33,938 nt of DNA from Candidatus Azambacteria bacterium RIFCSPHIGHO2_02_FULL_52_12 (GCA_001775835.1 MEYP01000005.1:13457-47394); one strand, 5' to 3'; counted from the first letter of the stretch, positions 17,956 to 26,493 are shown. The notes: generated by a model not told the origin, from the sequence alone. Numbers and translations: made by a program.

Positions 17956-19299
17956 ATGTTGGGGAAAAGAAAAAAACAAATATTAGATTTCGTCAATAGC
18001 TATGTTGGCAAGAATGGTTTTGCCCCATCTCTTGAGGAAATAAAAAAGAAAACCGGCCTTTCTTCTGTGTCGACAGTCCACCACCATCTTAAAGACCTTG
18101 AGAAACAAGGTTATATTAAACGACATGAGGGCAAGCCAAGAAGTATCGAAGCGAGAGATTTAACGGTTACAATTCCCTTGCGAGGATACATTGCTGCAGG
18201 CCAACCCATTGAAGCCATTGAGGTATATGAAACTATTGATGTTCCAAAAAATCTTTTGTCGGGTTCTGGTGAGCATTATGCTCTAAGAGTCTCAGGAGAC
18301 AGCATGATCGACGAAGGTATTTTTGATGGCGATACAGTTGTTGTTAGAAAACAAAATAGTGTTGAAAATGGAGAGACAGCAGTAGCTTTAATAAATGACA
18401 ATGAAGTTACTCTTAAAAAGATTTACAAGGAAAAAAACCGTATCAGACTGCAACCAGCGAATCCAAAATTAAGACCTTTCTATTTTAAAGAGGTGATTAT
18501 TCAAGGCAAGGTTGTAAGTACATTCAGAAATTTCGAAGAACAGGAGAAAAAAGATACTTTTAAATTTAATCAATTCCTCTGCGGAGACGTTTTAGAAATG
18601 ATCAAAAAAACTCCAGATAATTCAATACATTTTGCAGTAACTTCTCCACCATATAATGTTGGTAAGGACTACGACAACCATAACGATAAAATGAATCACC
18701 AAGAATATCTTGATTGGTTATATAAAGTCTGGATTGAAACAAAGAGAGTGCTTGTAGATGGTGGTCGTTTTGCAATCAACATAGCCCCTACTGGTATACG
18801 AGATTTTGTACCAATTCATCACGACTATATCGAACAAATGAAAAAACTTGGTATGAAATTCCGTACAGAAATTTTATGGTATAAACAAACAATGTTAAAA
18901 CGAACTGCTTGGGGTAGTTTTAAGAGTCCGTCTAATCCACACATTGTGCCATCATGGGAATATGTTTTGATTTTTACTAAAGGTGATAATCGCTTAGATG
19001 GTGATCAAAGAATGGCAGATATTACAAAAGAGGAATTTATGAAATTTTCTGATGGATTTTGGAAGATCCAGCCAGAAACAAAAAGGAAAGGACACCCCGC
19101 ACCATTTCCAGAGGATTTAATTTACAGGTTGATGAAATTTTACTCTTACAAGGGTAATAATGTGTTGGATATGTTTGGCGGAACCGGGACAGTTGCGGCG
19201 GTTGCTGCGAAAACAGGAAGAAATTTTATTCACATAGATATTTCACCGCAATACTGTAATGTGGCGAAAGATAGAGTAAATAAAATTCTAGGAAAGTAA
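17956..19299 (+). CDS. LexA repressor (HTH + S24 autopeptidase) fused to beta-class site-specific DNA methyltransferase
   Basis: 447 aa single ORF. LexA part: wHTH, IAAGQP cleavage site (A81-G82), S116 in VSGDSM, K154 in VTLKK. MTase part: motif IV TSPPYNVG before motif I-like DMFGGTGTVAAVA. Confidence 0.93.
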   Translation: MLGKRKKQILDFVNSYVGKNGFAPSLEEIKKKTGLSSVSTVHHHLKDLEKQGYIKRHEGKPRSIEARDLTVTIPLRGYIAAGQPIEAIEVYETIDVPKNLLSGSGEHYALRVSGDSMIDEGIFDGDTVVVRKQNSVENGETAVALINDNEVTLKKIYKEKNRIRLQPANPKLRPFYFKEVIIQGKVVSTFRNFEEQEKKDTFKFNQFLCGDVLEMIKKTPDNSIHFAVTSPPYNVGKDYDNHNDKMNHQEYLDWLYKVWIETKRVLVDGGRFAINIAPTGIRDFVPIHHDYIEQMKKLGMKFRTEILWYKQTMLKRTAWGSFKSPSNPHIVPSWEYVLIFTKGDNRLDGDQRMADITKEEFMKFSDGFWKIQPETKRKGHPAPFPEDLIYRLMKFYSYKGNNVLDMFGGTGTVAAVAAKTGRNFIHIDISPQYCNVAKDRVNKILGK

Positions 19300-20097
19300 A
19301 TCGTCTTTAGTAAGTAGTTCATCTGAAAAATTCGCAACAACCTCTTTTCGCCACATTTTTAGATCTTCAAAAAGCTTATTAGCACCGTCTTGTTTGGTGA
19401 AATCTAATTTACAAATCTGCGAACATTCGGTAGTTAGTGGATGCGTCGTATAAACACGATCGAGGTATGCTTCACATTTTTTTCTCAACCCACTTGCGTC
19501 ATTATCACCTTTCATAAACTTCTTATCGAGGTCTTGAGTCATTAAACAATACTTAATGTTGTTATCTCGCAATGCAAGAGCCCAAAACAGCACAGCGTCA
19601 TTTCTGCTATGATCGCTTGTCTTGCAATTGAGTAAAGCAAACACCTTTAGTGTGCCTTTGCTGTCTTTAGTTAAGACAACAATGTCTGAGTCAGGCCAAA
19701 CACCAGTTGTTTTTTGTGTGCAACGACGGTTTGCTTTTAATGTTAAAAATTGAACAATATCCTTTGCTTTAGGATGTCGTTTTAATTGGTCCCCCTTAAT
19801 AGCCATGATTCCTTCCCGGTTCAAGGAGTCATTTATCAGATTACGAACAAATTCCTCAAAATTATTTCCACTTGCCACCACCCAACTTTGCCGAGCTTGG
19901 TTAAGATCACGTCCATTTTCAAGGCATAATTTAATATAAATTTCCTGAGTCATTTCCATAACCTTACCCTCTGGAACTTCTACTTCTTGAACAATAGCCA
20001 AAATTTGCCCAACATCTTTGATGGGTTTTATTCCAAAACCTTTTAGTTGCTCCTTGGCTTTTTGGTATATTTCCTCAAAGTTAATTTTTGTAGCCAT
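19288..20097 (-). CDS. Type II restriction endonuclease, BsaWI-like (tentative)
   Basis: 269 aa from MATKINFEE; PDSDIVVLTKDSKGTLKVFALLNCKTSDHSRNDAVLFW gives a PD...CK nuclease pattern; convergent overlap of 12 bp with the MTase gene. Confidence 0.7.
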   Translation of the reverse strand: MATKINFEEIYQKAKEQLKGFGIKPIKDVGQILAIVQEVEVPEGKVMEMTQEIYIKLCLENGRDLNQARQSWVVASGNNFEEFVRNLINDSLNREGIMAIKGDQLKRHPKAKDIVQFLTLKANRRCTQKTTGVWPDSDIVVLTKDSKGTLKVFALLNCKTSDHSRNDAVLFWALALRDNNIKYCLMTQDLDKKFMKGDNDASGLRKKCEAYLDRVYTTHPLTTECSQICKLDFTKQDGANKLFEDLKMWRKEVVANFSDELLTKDDLLS

Positions 20098-20227
20098 AAT
20101 TTTAGAAGAAATGGGATCGAGCTTTCTTCCGAGGACTCTATTGTTGATCATTGGAAAAATCAACCCATATTGTAATTATGCAGTAAGTAGCGTAAATTAT
20201 CAATTAATATGTGTATATCTAAACTAC

Positions 20228-21076
20228 ATGAAAGACATTGTCGATAGACTCAAAATCCGTTACGAGGCCGCTCTACAAAGCAGCTCTGATTCGCTGTTTT
20301 ATCAAAACGTACATGCGTATATTGATTTTATAGTCAAAACCCCTGTCCTCTCTGCGATTATGGATAAAGGCGAGGAAGAATATCATAACAAGCACTCTGA
20401 GATAGTCCATGTGCGAGCACTTACCGACCAAAAGGCTGATGAGAAAGAACAGCTTATTAATAGGCTTGAGCGTTTCTCTCTGTTCGCAGCACATTACTGC
20501 ACCCTACTCATAAAAATATATAACCCTATTGAAGATTATAAAAACTCTACTGAACCAGATGCTGAGCAAGATCCCGTTGCGCTTCTCATGCTTAAAGGGA
20601 TTAAGAATATCAATACACAACGATGGGGTCAGAAAACACTTGAAATATACAATGGACACTATGATGGCAAACGAAAATCCTATGAAGATGATTTACGACA
20701 ATTTCACGTTGATTTTCTGACCGAAATAGAAAAGGTAGAGACAATAAAAGAAAAACCAAAAATTAGTTTTGATAAGGAAAACAGCATATTGCATATTGAC
20801 GATAAAGATGTCCACATAAAACTAAAGAACGATAAACCAAATGATCACTATGTGCTTGAATATATTTTTGAGAATGAGGAAGGTTTAAAGGAAAAATCAT
20901 TTTATTCTGATATTATCAAAATAAAGTTTGAGCGTGAAAAAGTAGATAATATGTCGTTATACCGCTCTTGTAAGGCTATTAGCAGAAAAGTAAGCGAGCA
21001 GGCAGGGCTAAGTAATTTTCTTGTCATTAAATCTGGGAAAACTGGCTATACACATATAAATCCTGACTATCTATAA
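20228..21076 (+). CDS. Hypothetical protein with possible C-terminal winged helix
   Basis: 282 aa from MKDIVDRLKIRYEAAL; the supplied ORF start at 20018 would run antisense through the REase gene. Confidence 0.65.
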   Translation: MKDIVDRLKIRYEAALQSSSDSLFYQNVHAYIDFIVKTPVLSAIMDKGEEEYHNKHSEIVHVRALTDQKADEKEQLINRLERFSLFAAHYCTLLIKIYNPIEDYKNSTEPDAEQDPVALLMLKGIKNINTQRWGQKTLEIYNGHYDGKRKSYEDDLRQFHVDFLTEIEKVETIKEKPKISFDKENSILHIDDKDVHIKLKNDKPNDHYVLEYIFENEEGLKEKSFYSDIIKIKFEREKVDNMSLYRSCKAISRKVSEQAGLSNFLVIKSGKTGYTHINPDYL

Positions 21077-21113
21077 ATCTTACCCGTAAGATGCTGTAAC
21101 GGCGCTGTGAGAG

Positions 21114-21144
21114 AATCACCTTATTAAATTAAGGTGATTTTTTT
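21114..21144 (+). terminator. Hairpin with T tract
   Basis: AATCACCTTA-TTAAAT-TAAGGTGATT followed by TTTTT. Confidence 0.75.
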
Positions 21145-21309
21145 ATGTCTTTTCAATTCAGCGAAAACCTCATAGCAGAGACGATTAAATGCTTCAAAGA
21201 AGAGGATGGTTTGGACGTATCCCCTGCGCAAGCAAATGAGTATCTGAACTCTTTTGCTGATTTGTTTTTGGCGTTTGCGGGCGGGCGTTCACGCCCGCCC
21301 CTGACTTGA
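21145..21309 (+). CDS. 54-aa small protein
   Basis: MSFQFSENLIAETIKCFKEEDGLDVSPAQANEYLNSFADLFLAFAGGRSRPPLT*; AAGGTG 8 nt upstream; below the ORF-track cutoff. Confidence 0.65.
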   Translation: MSFQFSENLIAETIKCFKEEDGLDVSPAQANEYLNSFADLFLAFAGGRSRPPLT

Positions 21310-21312
21310 TAT
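21279..21312 (+). promoter_or_regulatory. Candidate rolling-circle origin (hairpin + nick motif)
   Basis: GGGCGGGCG-TTCA-CGCCCGCCC hairpin followed by CTG ACTTGATAT, which matches the phiX174 gpA nick core; just upstream of the Rep. Confidence 0.5.
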
Positions 21313-21342
21313 CCCCTCATAATTGTTAAACAGAATATCCTC

Positions 21343-22077
21343 ATGTATTTCATTTTTAGAATGTATGGAGAAACCGTTGAAATCACAGAAATCGAAAAAG
21401 AGCCGAAAAAAGTACGCGTATATCGTTCCAGAAAAAGGAATCCTATACACGGGCTTAGGCGACCCGATAATATTAGAAGGGCGCGAAAAACATGTTTGTG
21501 GTGCGTGTCTGCTGCTGTTGCAGAACTTGGGTGCCCACTCTTGGTTACTCTCACCTTTGCGGGAGATGCGTCAGACGCCTCCTATGCGAATGATTCCCTT
21601 CGCGTCTTCCAAGTGCGGTTGCGAGCTCAGTTCCCTGATGCGCAATCCCTCTTTGTTCCAGAGCTTTCCCCCCGAGGACGAATCCATTTTCATGGCTTAC
21701 TTTTTAACGTGCCGTTGTCTCTCGGAGATACGCGCAATGGTAAGCGGGTCGTTTCGTACGGCGATGAACGTAAATTACGAACCCTTGCTGAGTTATGGGG
21801 AGAGGGTTATGTTGATGCGAGAAAGACTGATGGTTCTCCAAGGCTGGCAAGTTATCTCAGTAAGTACATAACGAAGGGCGCTGGACAGGTTATGTTCAAT
21901 GCGATGCGCCTTTTACGGATATCGCGTGGCTTCCCACGAGAGGATGTCGTTCGTGGCGACCTTGCAAAAGAACTCGCGCGCCGTTATGCTATGCGTAAAC
22001 CCGCAAGAGTGTGGAAGGGCGATAATATATTTCTTGGACACATTAAGAAAACAATGTATTATCAGAATGTAAAATGA
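21343..22077 (+). CDS. HUH replication initiator / relaxase-like protein
   Basis: 244 aa; GRIHFHGLLF (HUH) and YLSKYITKG catalytic Tyr/Lys motif. Confidence 0.8.
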   Translation: MYFIFRMYGETVEITEIEKEPKKVRVYRSRKRNPIHGLRRPDNIRRARKTCLWCVSAAVAELGCPLLVTLTFAGDASDASYANDSLRVFQVRLRAQFPDAQSLFVPELSPRGRIHFHGLLFNVPLSLGDTRNGKRVVSYGDERKLRTLAELWGEGYVDARKTDGSPRLASYLSKYITKGAGQVMFNAMRLLRISRGFPREDVVRGDLAKELARRYAMRKPARVWKGDNIFLGHIKKTMYYQNVK

Positions 22078-23582
22078 ACTACATCATCTACACTAGAAAA
22101 TCTACCGATACTGAAGATAGGCAGGTTCTGTCTTTGGATTCTCAAGAAAGAGAGCTTTTAGAGATAGCGGATAAGCACAATCTCAAAGTGGTAAAGACGT
22201 TCCGAGAAAGCATGTCTGCTAAATCTGCGGGACGTCCAATTTTTAACGAAATGATGGCGTTGGTTGAGTCAGGTAAGGCCCGAGGAATCCTTTGTTGGAA
22301 GTTGGATCGTCTTGCTCGTAACTTTGTTGATGGTGGTAAAGTTATTGATTCTTTGCAGAGGGGTGCTATACAAGAAATCAGGACGTACGAATCAACCCAC
22401 TTACCTTCCGACAACGTTCTCCTTCTTGCTGTTCAGCTTGGTATGGCTAATCAGTATATCCGGGATTTAAGTGTAAATGTAAAGCGTGGCAACCGAGAGA
22501 AGCTCTCTCGTGGTGAATGGCCTAATCATGCCCCCTTTGGATACTTGAATGATAAAGCCACCAAAACAGTTATTGTTGATCCTGTGCGTTCCCCATATGT
22601 TGTACGAGCTTTTGATCTGTATCTTATCGGCAGTTATAGCTTTAAAAATATTTCTGACATTCTGTATCAGGAAGGTTTGCGGACGAAATCTGGCAAGAAA
22701 GTGTTGAGGGGTCACATCCAAAAAATCATTACCTCTGTTTTTTACACGGGCATCATGAAACGGGAAGGAAAATATTACAACGGCAACCATCAGCCCCTTA
22801 TTTCTAAAGATACATTTGATAAAGCACAGGGGCTTTCTGGTAATCGATCACGACCTCGTCCACAAAAACTTTTCTTTCCACTCCGAGGTTTCCTCACGTG
22901 TGAAAGTTGTGGGTGTATGCTCACTGCCTCTTTGAAAAAAGGTCATCATTACTACTACTGCACCAACGGCAAGCAAAAATGCGATGAACACAAAAGCTAT
23001 CTTCGGGAAAATACCTTATACCAGTCTATCGCTGAAATCCTTGGCTCGTTAGATTTTACCGAACGAAAGATTGAGCTTATGTATCAGGCCGCAAAAGCAA
23101 GGTCTGGTGGTGATACTGAATACGTCCAGAAGGCATTAGAAACGCTTCAGACGCAATTAGAATCGCTTAAGACTAAAGAGATGAAGCTCTTGGACGCTTT
23201 CTTGGCTGAGCAGATACCCAAGGAGCTTTACGATCAGAAAACGCTTGAATTGCAGAATGAACGGATTTCAACTATGAGACAGCTTCGAGAAACAAAATCA
23301 AAACAAACAGTTTCCACTTTGGAACCGGTCAAAGAAGTGTTTTTACGCGCTAGCAGAGCCAAAAAAGAATTCTTGGAGGGTGATGATACAAAAAAGCATA
23401 CCATCCTACAAAGTTTACTTTGGAACCTTTCTCTTAAAGACAAAATTATGGCTTCAGTAAGCCTTAAAAGTCCTTATGACATTATGTCTAAAGCACCTAA
23501 AAACGGGGGTTTCTCTACAAAGCTGCGGGACCTGGATTCGAACCAAGATAACGACCTTCAGAGGGTCGCGTCCTACCGTTAG
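22074..23582 (+). CDS. Large serine recombinase
   Basis: 502 aa; YTRKSTDTEDRQVLSLDSQ, ILCWKLDRLARN, CESCGCML zinc ribbon, coiled coil; start overlaps the Rep stop (ATGA). Confidence 0.93.
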   Translation: MNYIIYTRKSTDTEDRQVLSLDSQERELLEIADKHNLKVVKTFRESMSAKSAGRPIFNEMMALVESGKARGILCWKLDRLARNFVDGGKVIDSLQRGAIQEIRTYESTHLPSDNVLLLAVQLGMANQYIRDLSVNVKRGNREKLSRGEWPNHAPFGYLNDKATKTVIVDPVRSPYVVRAFDLYLIGSYSFKNISDILYQEGLRTKSGKKVLRGHIQKIITSVFYTGIMKREGKYYNGNHQPLISKDTFDKAQGLSGNRSRPRPQKLFFPLRGFLTCESCGCMLTASLKKGHHYYYCTNGKQKCDEHKSYLRENTLYQSIAEILGSLDFTERKIELMYQAAKARSGGDTEYVQKALETLQTQLESLKTKEMKLLDAFLAEQIPKELYDQKTLELQNERISTMRQLRETKSKQTVSTLEPVKEVFLRASRAKKEFLEGDDTKKHTILQSLLWNLSLKDKIMASVSLKSPYDIMSKAPKNGGFSTKLRDLDSNQDNDLQRVASYR

Positions 23583-23593
23583 ACGATCCCGCA
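23523..23593 (-). tRNA. tRNA-Gln (CTG)
   Basis: TGCGGGATCGTCTAACGGTAGGACGCGACCCTCTGAAGGTCG...GGTTCGAATCCAGGTCCCGCAG; anticodon loop CTCTGAA. Confidence 0.9.
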
Positions 23594-23633
23594 ATGTTCA
23601 CTCACGATAGCAGAATACCGCGGGATTTTCAAG

Positions 23634-24542
23634 CTAAATTTTGAGATACTTGCGGATGGCTATCATGGAGCCGAATACGCCCAGAACGATGCCGCACAAG
23701 AGCAGAATGAGCCAGAGCGTCATGAAATTGCGCTGGAAATACAGGAACAGGTCGGAACCGGGGAAAAAATTGTCCACGTAGGGAGCGAGTAAAAACATGA
23801 TGGGATAGAACACGATGATGGTGGCGGTGGCGGAGATGAGCCCATACAGCACGCCTTCCACGAGGAACGGTCCGCGGATGAACCAGTTGGTGGCGCCGAC
23901 AAGCTTCATGATGGTCACCTCGTCTTTGAGCGTGTAGATGGCGATGCGGATGGTGTTGAGCGCCACCAGCACCGAGATGACGGACAGCGCGAGGGTGATA
24001 AAGAGCCCCGTCTTGCGTATCGCCGATATGACGCTTGAAAGCCGCGCGATGGTCTCCTGGTTTTCGTAATAGTTGACCGCGCTTATCAAAGGAGCGTATT
24101 CTTTCTTTTCCAGAAACTTCGCGATGGCCGCGAACTGATCGGGCGCTTTCGCCTTGATGTTCAGACTCGCCTCGAGCGGATTGGCGTCGAGCTCCTCGAG
24201 CACCTGCGCGATGATGGTGTCGGCCTTGTGCCGTTCTTTAAAGAGGGCGAGCGCGGCGTCTTCCGAAACATATTCGACGCTTTTGACTTCTTTTTCCGCA
24301 AGCAGGTTATTTTTTACCTGTAAAATATCGGGCTCTGCTGTTTTTGGCTTGAAATACACCGAGATGTCTATCTGGTTCTCCAGATGCTGGACCACGGCTT
24401 CGGTCAGCACGGAGATCATCAGAAGCCCCAGAATCATGGACAGCACCAACACCATGACGGACACGGTCGTGGCGGAAAGCCATCCGTTGCGCCAGAAATT
24501 TTGAAACCCGACCAGAAATACTCTTTTGAATGCGGTTATCAT
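23634..24542 (-). CDS. ftsX: Cell division permease FtsX
   Basis: 302 aa; adjacent to ftsE; typical topology and VTIMKLVGATNWFIRGPFLVEGVLYG. Confidence 0.92.
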   Translation of the reverse strand: MITAFKRVFLVGFQNFWRNGWLSATTVSVMVLVLSMILGLLMISVLTEAVVQHLENQIDISVYFKPKTAEPDILQVKNNLLAEKEVKSVEYVSEDAALALFKERHKADTIIAQVLEELDANPLEASLNIKAKAPDQFAAIAKFLEKKEYAPLISAVNYYENQETIARLSSVISAIRKTGLFITLALSVISVLVALNTIRIAIYTLKDEVTIMKLVGATNWFIRGPFLVEGVLYGLISATATIIVFYPIMFLLAPYVDNFFPGSDLFLYFQRNFMTLWLILLLCGIVLGVFGSMIAIRKYLKI

Positions 24543-24606
24543 GTATTTAGCTTTTAGCTTTCAGCTTCGTTAGCTTTTAGGAAATTCTCTAAAAGTTGAA
24601 AGCCCA
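24543..24606. repeat. TTTAGCT-type heptad repeat in the ftsE-ftsX gap
   Basis: TATTTAGCTTTTAGCTTTCAGCTTCGTTAGCTTTTAGGAAATTCTCTAAAAG. Confidence 0.6.
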
Positions 24607-24607
24607 T

Positions 24608-25285
24608 TTATAATATATAGCGTCCATTTTGCTCGTCGCGTATCACCTTGCCTTTGTCGATGCTCACCACGCGCTTGTTGAGCGTGTTGATTATCTCCCG
24701 GTCGTGCGTGGCGAGCAGTATCGTCGTTCCCAGTTCGTTGATTTTCAGCAGGAGCCGGATGACGTCCCACGTGTTGAGCGGGTCCAGATTCCCCGTCGGC
24801 TCGTCGGCGATGATGATGTCGGGCTGGTGCACCAGCGCCCGCGCGATGGCGACGCGCTGTTGTTCCCCGCCGGAAAGCTGATTTGGGAATTGTTTTGCCT
24901 TTTCTTCGAGCCCCACCAATTGCAAGACCTGTGGCACGTCTTCCTGGATCTCTTTTTTGCTTTTCCCCACGACTTCCATGGCGAACGCGATGTTCTCGTA
25001 CGCCGTTTTCTGCGACAACAGCTTGAAATCCTGGAAAATGGTCCCGATGCGGCGGCGCAGGAACGGAAGCTCCGCGTACGGCAGAGCCGTGACGTCCTGC
25101 TTGTCGAGGAATATCCTGCCCGACGTCGGCTTTTCTTCGGCGATAAGGAGCTTCAACAGCGTGGATTTCCCCGCGCCCGACTGTCCGACGATGGATACGA
25201 ATTCGCCCTGCTCGATATTGAGCGTGATGTTTTCAAGCGCGAAATGCCCGTTGTACGCTTTTGAAATTTTATCAAAAAGTATCAT
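24608..25285 (-). CDS. ftsE: Cell division ATP-binding protein FtsE
   Basis: 225 aa; Walker A GQSGAGKSTLLKLL; LSGGEQQRVAIARAL. Confidence 0.95.
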   Translation of the reverse strand: MILFDKISKAYNGHFALENITLNIEQGEFVSIVGQSGAGKSTLLKLLIAEEKPTSGRIFLDKQDVTALPYAELPFLRRRIGTIFQDFKLLSQKTAYENIAFAMEVVGKSKKEIQEDVPQVLQLVGLEEKAKQFPNQLSGGEQQRVAIARALVHQPDIIIADEPTGNLDPLNTWDVIRLLLKINELGTTILLATHDREIINTLNKRVVSIDKGKVIRDEQNGRYIL

Positions 25286-25286
25286 G

Positions 25287-26406
25287 TTATTTTTGGTATG
25301 CGAGCTCTGCCTCGATAAATGCTCCCAGTTCGCCGCCCAGCACGTCGTATACTTTGGACGTCTCCGTTTCCGTGCGGTGGTCTTTCACCATCTGATACGG
25401 ATGCAGGACGTACGAGCGTATCTGGCTCCCCCACTCTATCTTCACCTTGTCCCCTTTCAATTCCGAAATCTCGTGCTTGTGCTGTTTTTCCAGCTGTTCC
25501 GCCAGTTTTGACGCGAGCAGTTTCATCGCCCTGTCTTTGTTCGCTTGCTGGTTGCGCTCGCTCTGGCACGCGACGATGATGCCGGTCGGCTTGTGGTGGA
25601 TGCGCACCGCCGTTTCCCGTTTGTTGACATTCTGCCCACCCGGGCCCGACGACCGGAACGTATCCACCTCCAAGTCGGCTTCCTGGATGTCCACATCCTT
25701 CACTTCTTCGATTTCGGGAATGACTTCCACATAGGCGAACGACGTGTGGCGGAGCTTTTGCGCGGAAAAGGGCGAAACCCGCACCAGCCGATGCACGCCC
25801 GCTTCTTTTTTCAAATAGCCGTAGACATACTTGCCCTGGATATGCACCGTGGCGTTTTTCGTCACCGGCCCTTCTGTGCCGTCTCCCTCGCCGTAGTGCT
25901 GGTGTACGATGGTGCTTCGCCATTCTTGAGCATCCGCGTATTTCAGGTACATGCGCAGTAACATAGAAGCCCAGTCCTGCGCGTCCTGCCCTCCGGCGCC
26001 CGCGTAGATGGACACGATGGCGTTGCTCTTGTCATAGGGACCCGACAACAGCGCCTTCTTTTTCTTTTTTTCAAATTGCCGCTCCAGCGCCAAAAGTTCT
26101 TTTTCCACGCCGCTTTCAAATTCCGTGCGCTCCGCTTCGTCGGAAATCTCTGCAATAAACTCGTAATCGCTCGCGATCTTTGTAAACGCTTTTTCAATCT
26201 CCGTTATCTCTTTCACTTCCTCTTTCAGCGCGTTCAGTTGCGAAGTGATTTGGGCGGCTGTGCGATGATCCTGCCAGAAATCCTCCCGCCGTGTTTGCTC
26301 TTCCAGCTCGCGTATTTTGTTTTCAACGGCGGCAACGTCAAAGACGGTCCTTCATGTTCTGAAGGCCCTCCTTAAGTGACGCTAATGTTTCCTTGACGTT
26401 GACCAT
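25287..26406 (-). CDS. prfB: Peptide chain release factor 2, with programmed +1 frameshift
   Basis: GGQ motif [20 protein letters not shown]. The ORF track begins at 26216; upstream ATG at 26406 reads [22 protein letters not shown], then CTT TGA C shifts +1 into [15 protein letters not shown].... Confidence 0.93.
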
Positions 26407-26450
26407 ACTCGCTCCAGTTTACCATATTCCCCGCTTTGAAATCAACCAAT

Positions 26451-26485
26451 AAAAAAAACTCCGCATGTTGTGCGGAGTTTTTTTG
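26451..26485. terminator. Bidirectional-looking terminator
   Basis: AACTCCGCA-TGTTG-TGCGGAGTT flanked by A and T tracts. Confidence 0.75.
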
Positions 26486-26493
26486 AAATCCGG

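Noticed and set aside
20018-20228. N-terminal extension of the 352-aa ORF
   Set aside because: Lies antisense to the REase 5' end; the downstream ATG at 20228 gives a more natural protein.
10266-23582. CTACAAA at 10275 and 23514 as att core
   Set aside because: A 7-nt match is expected by chance; mentioned only as a lead.
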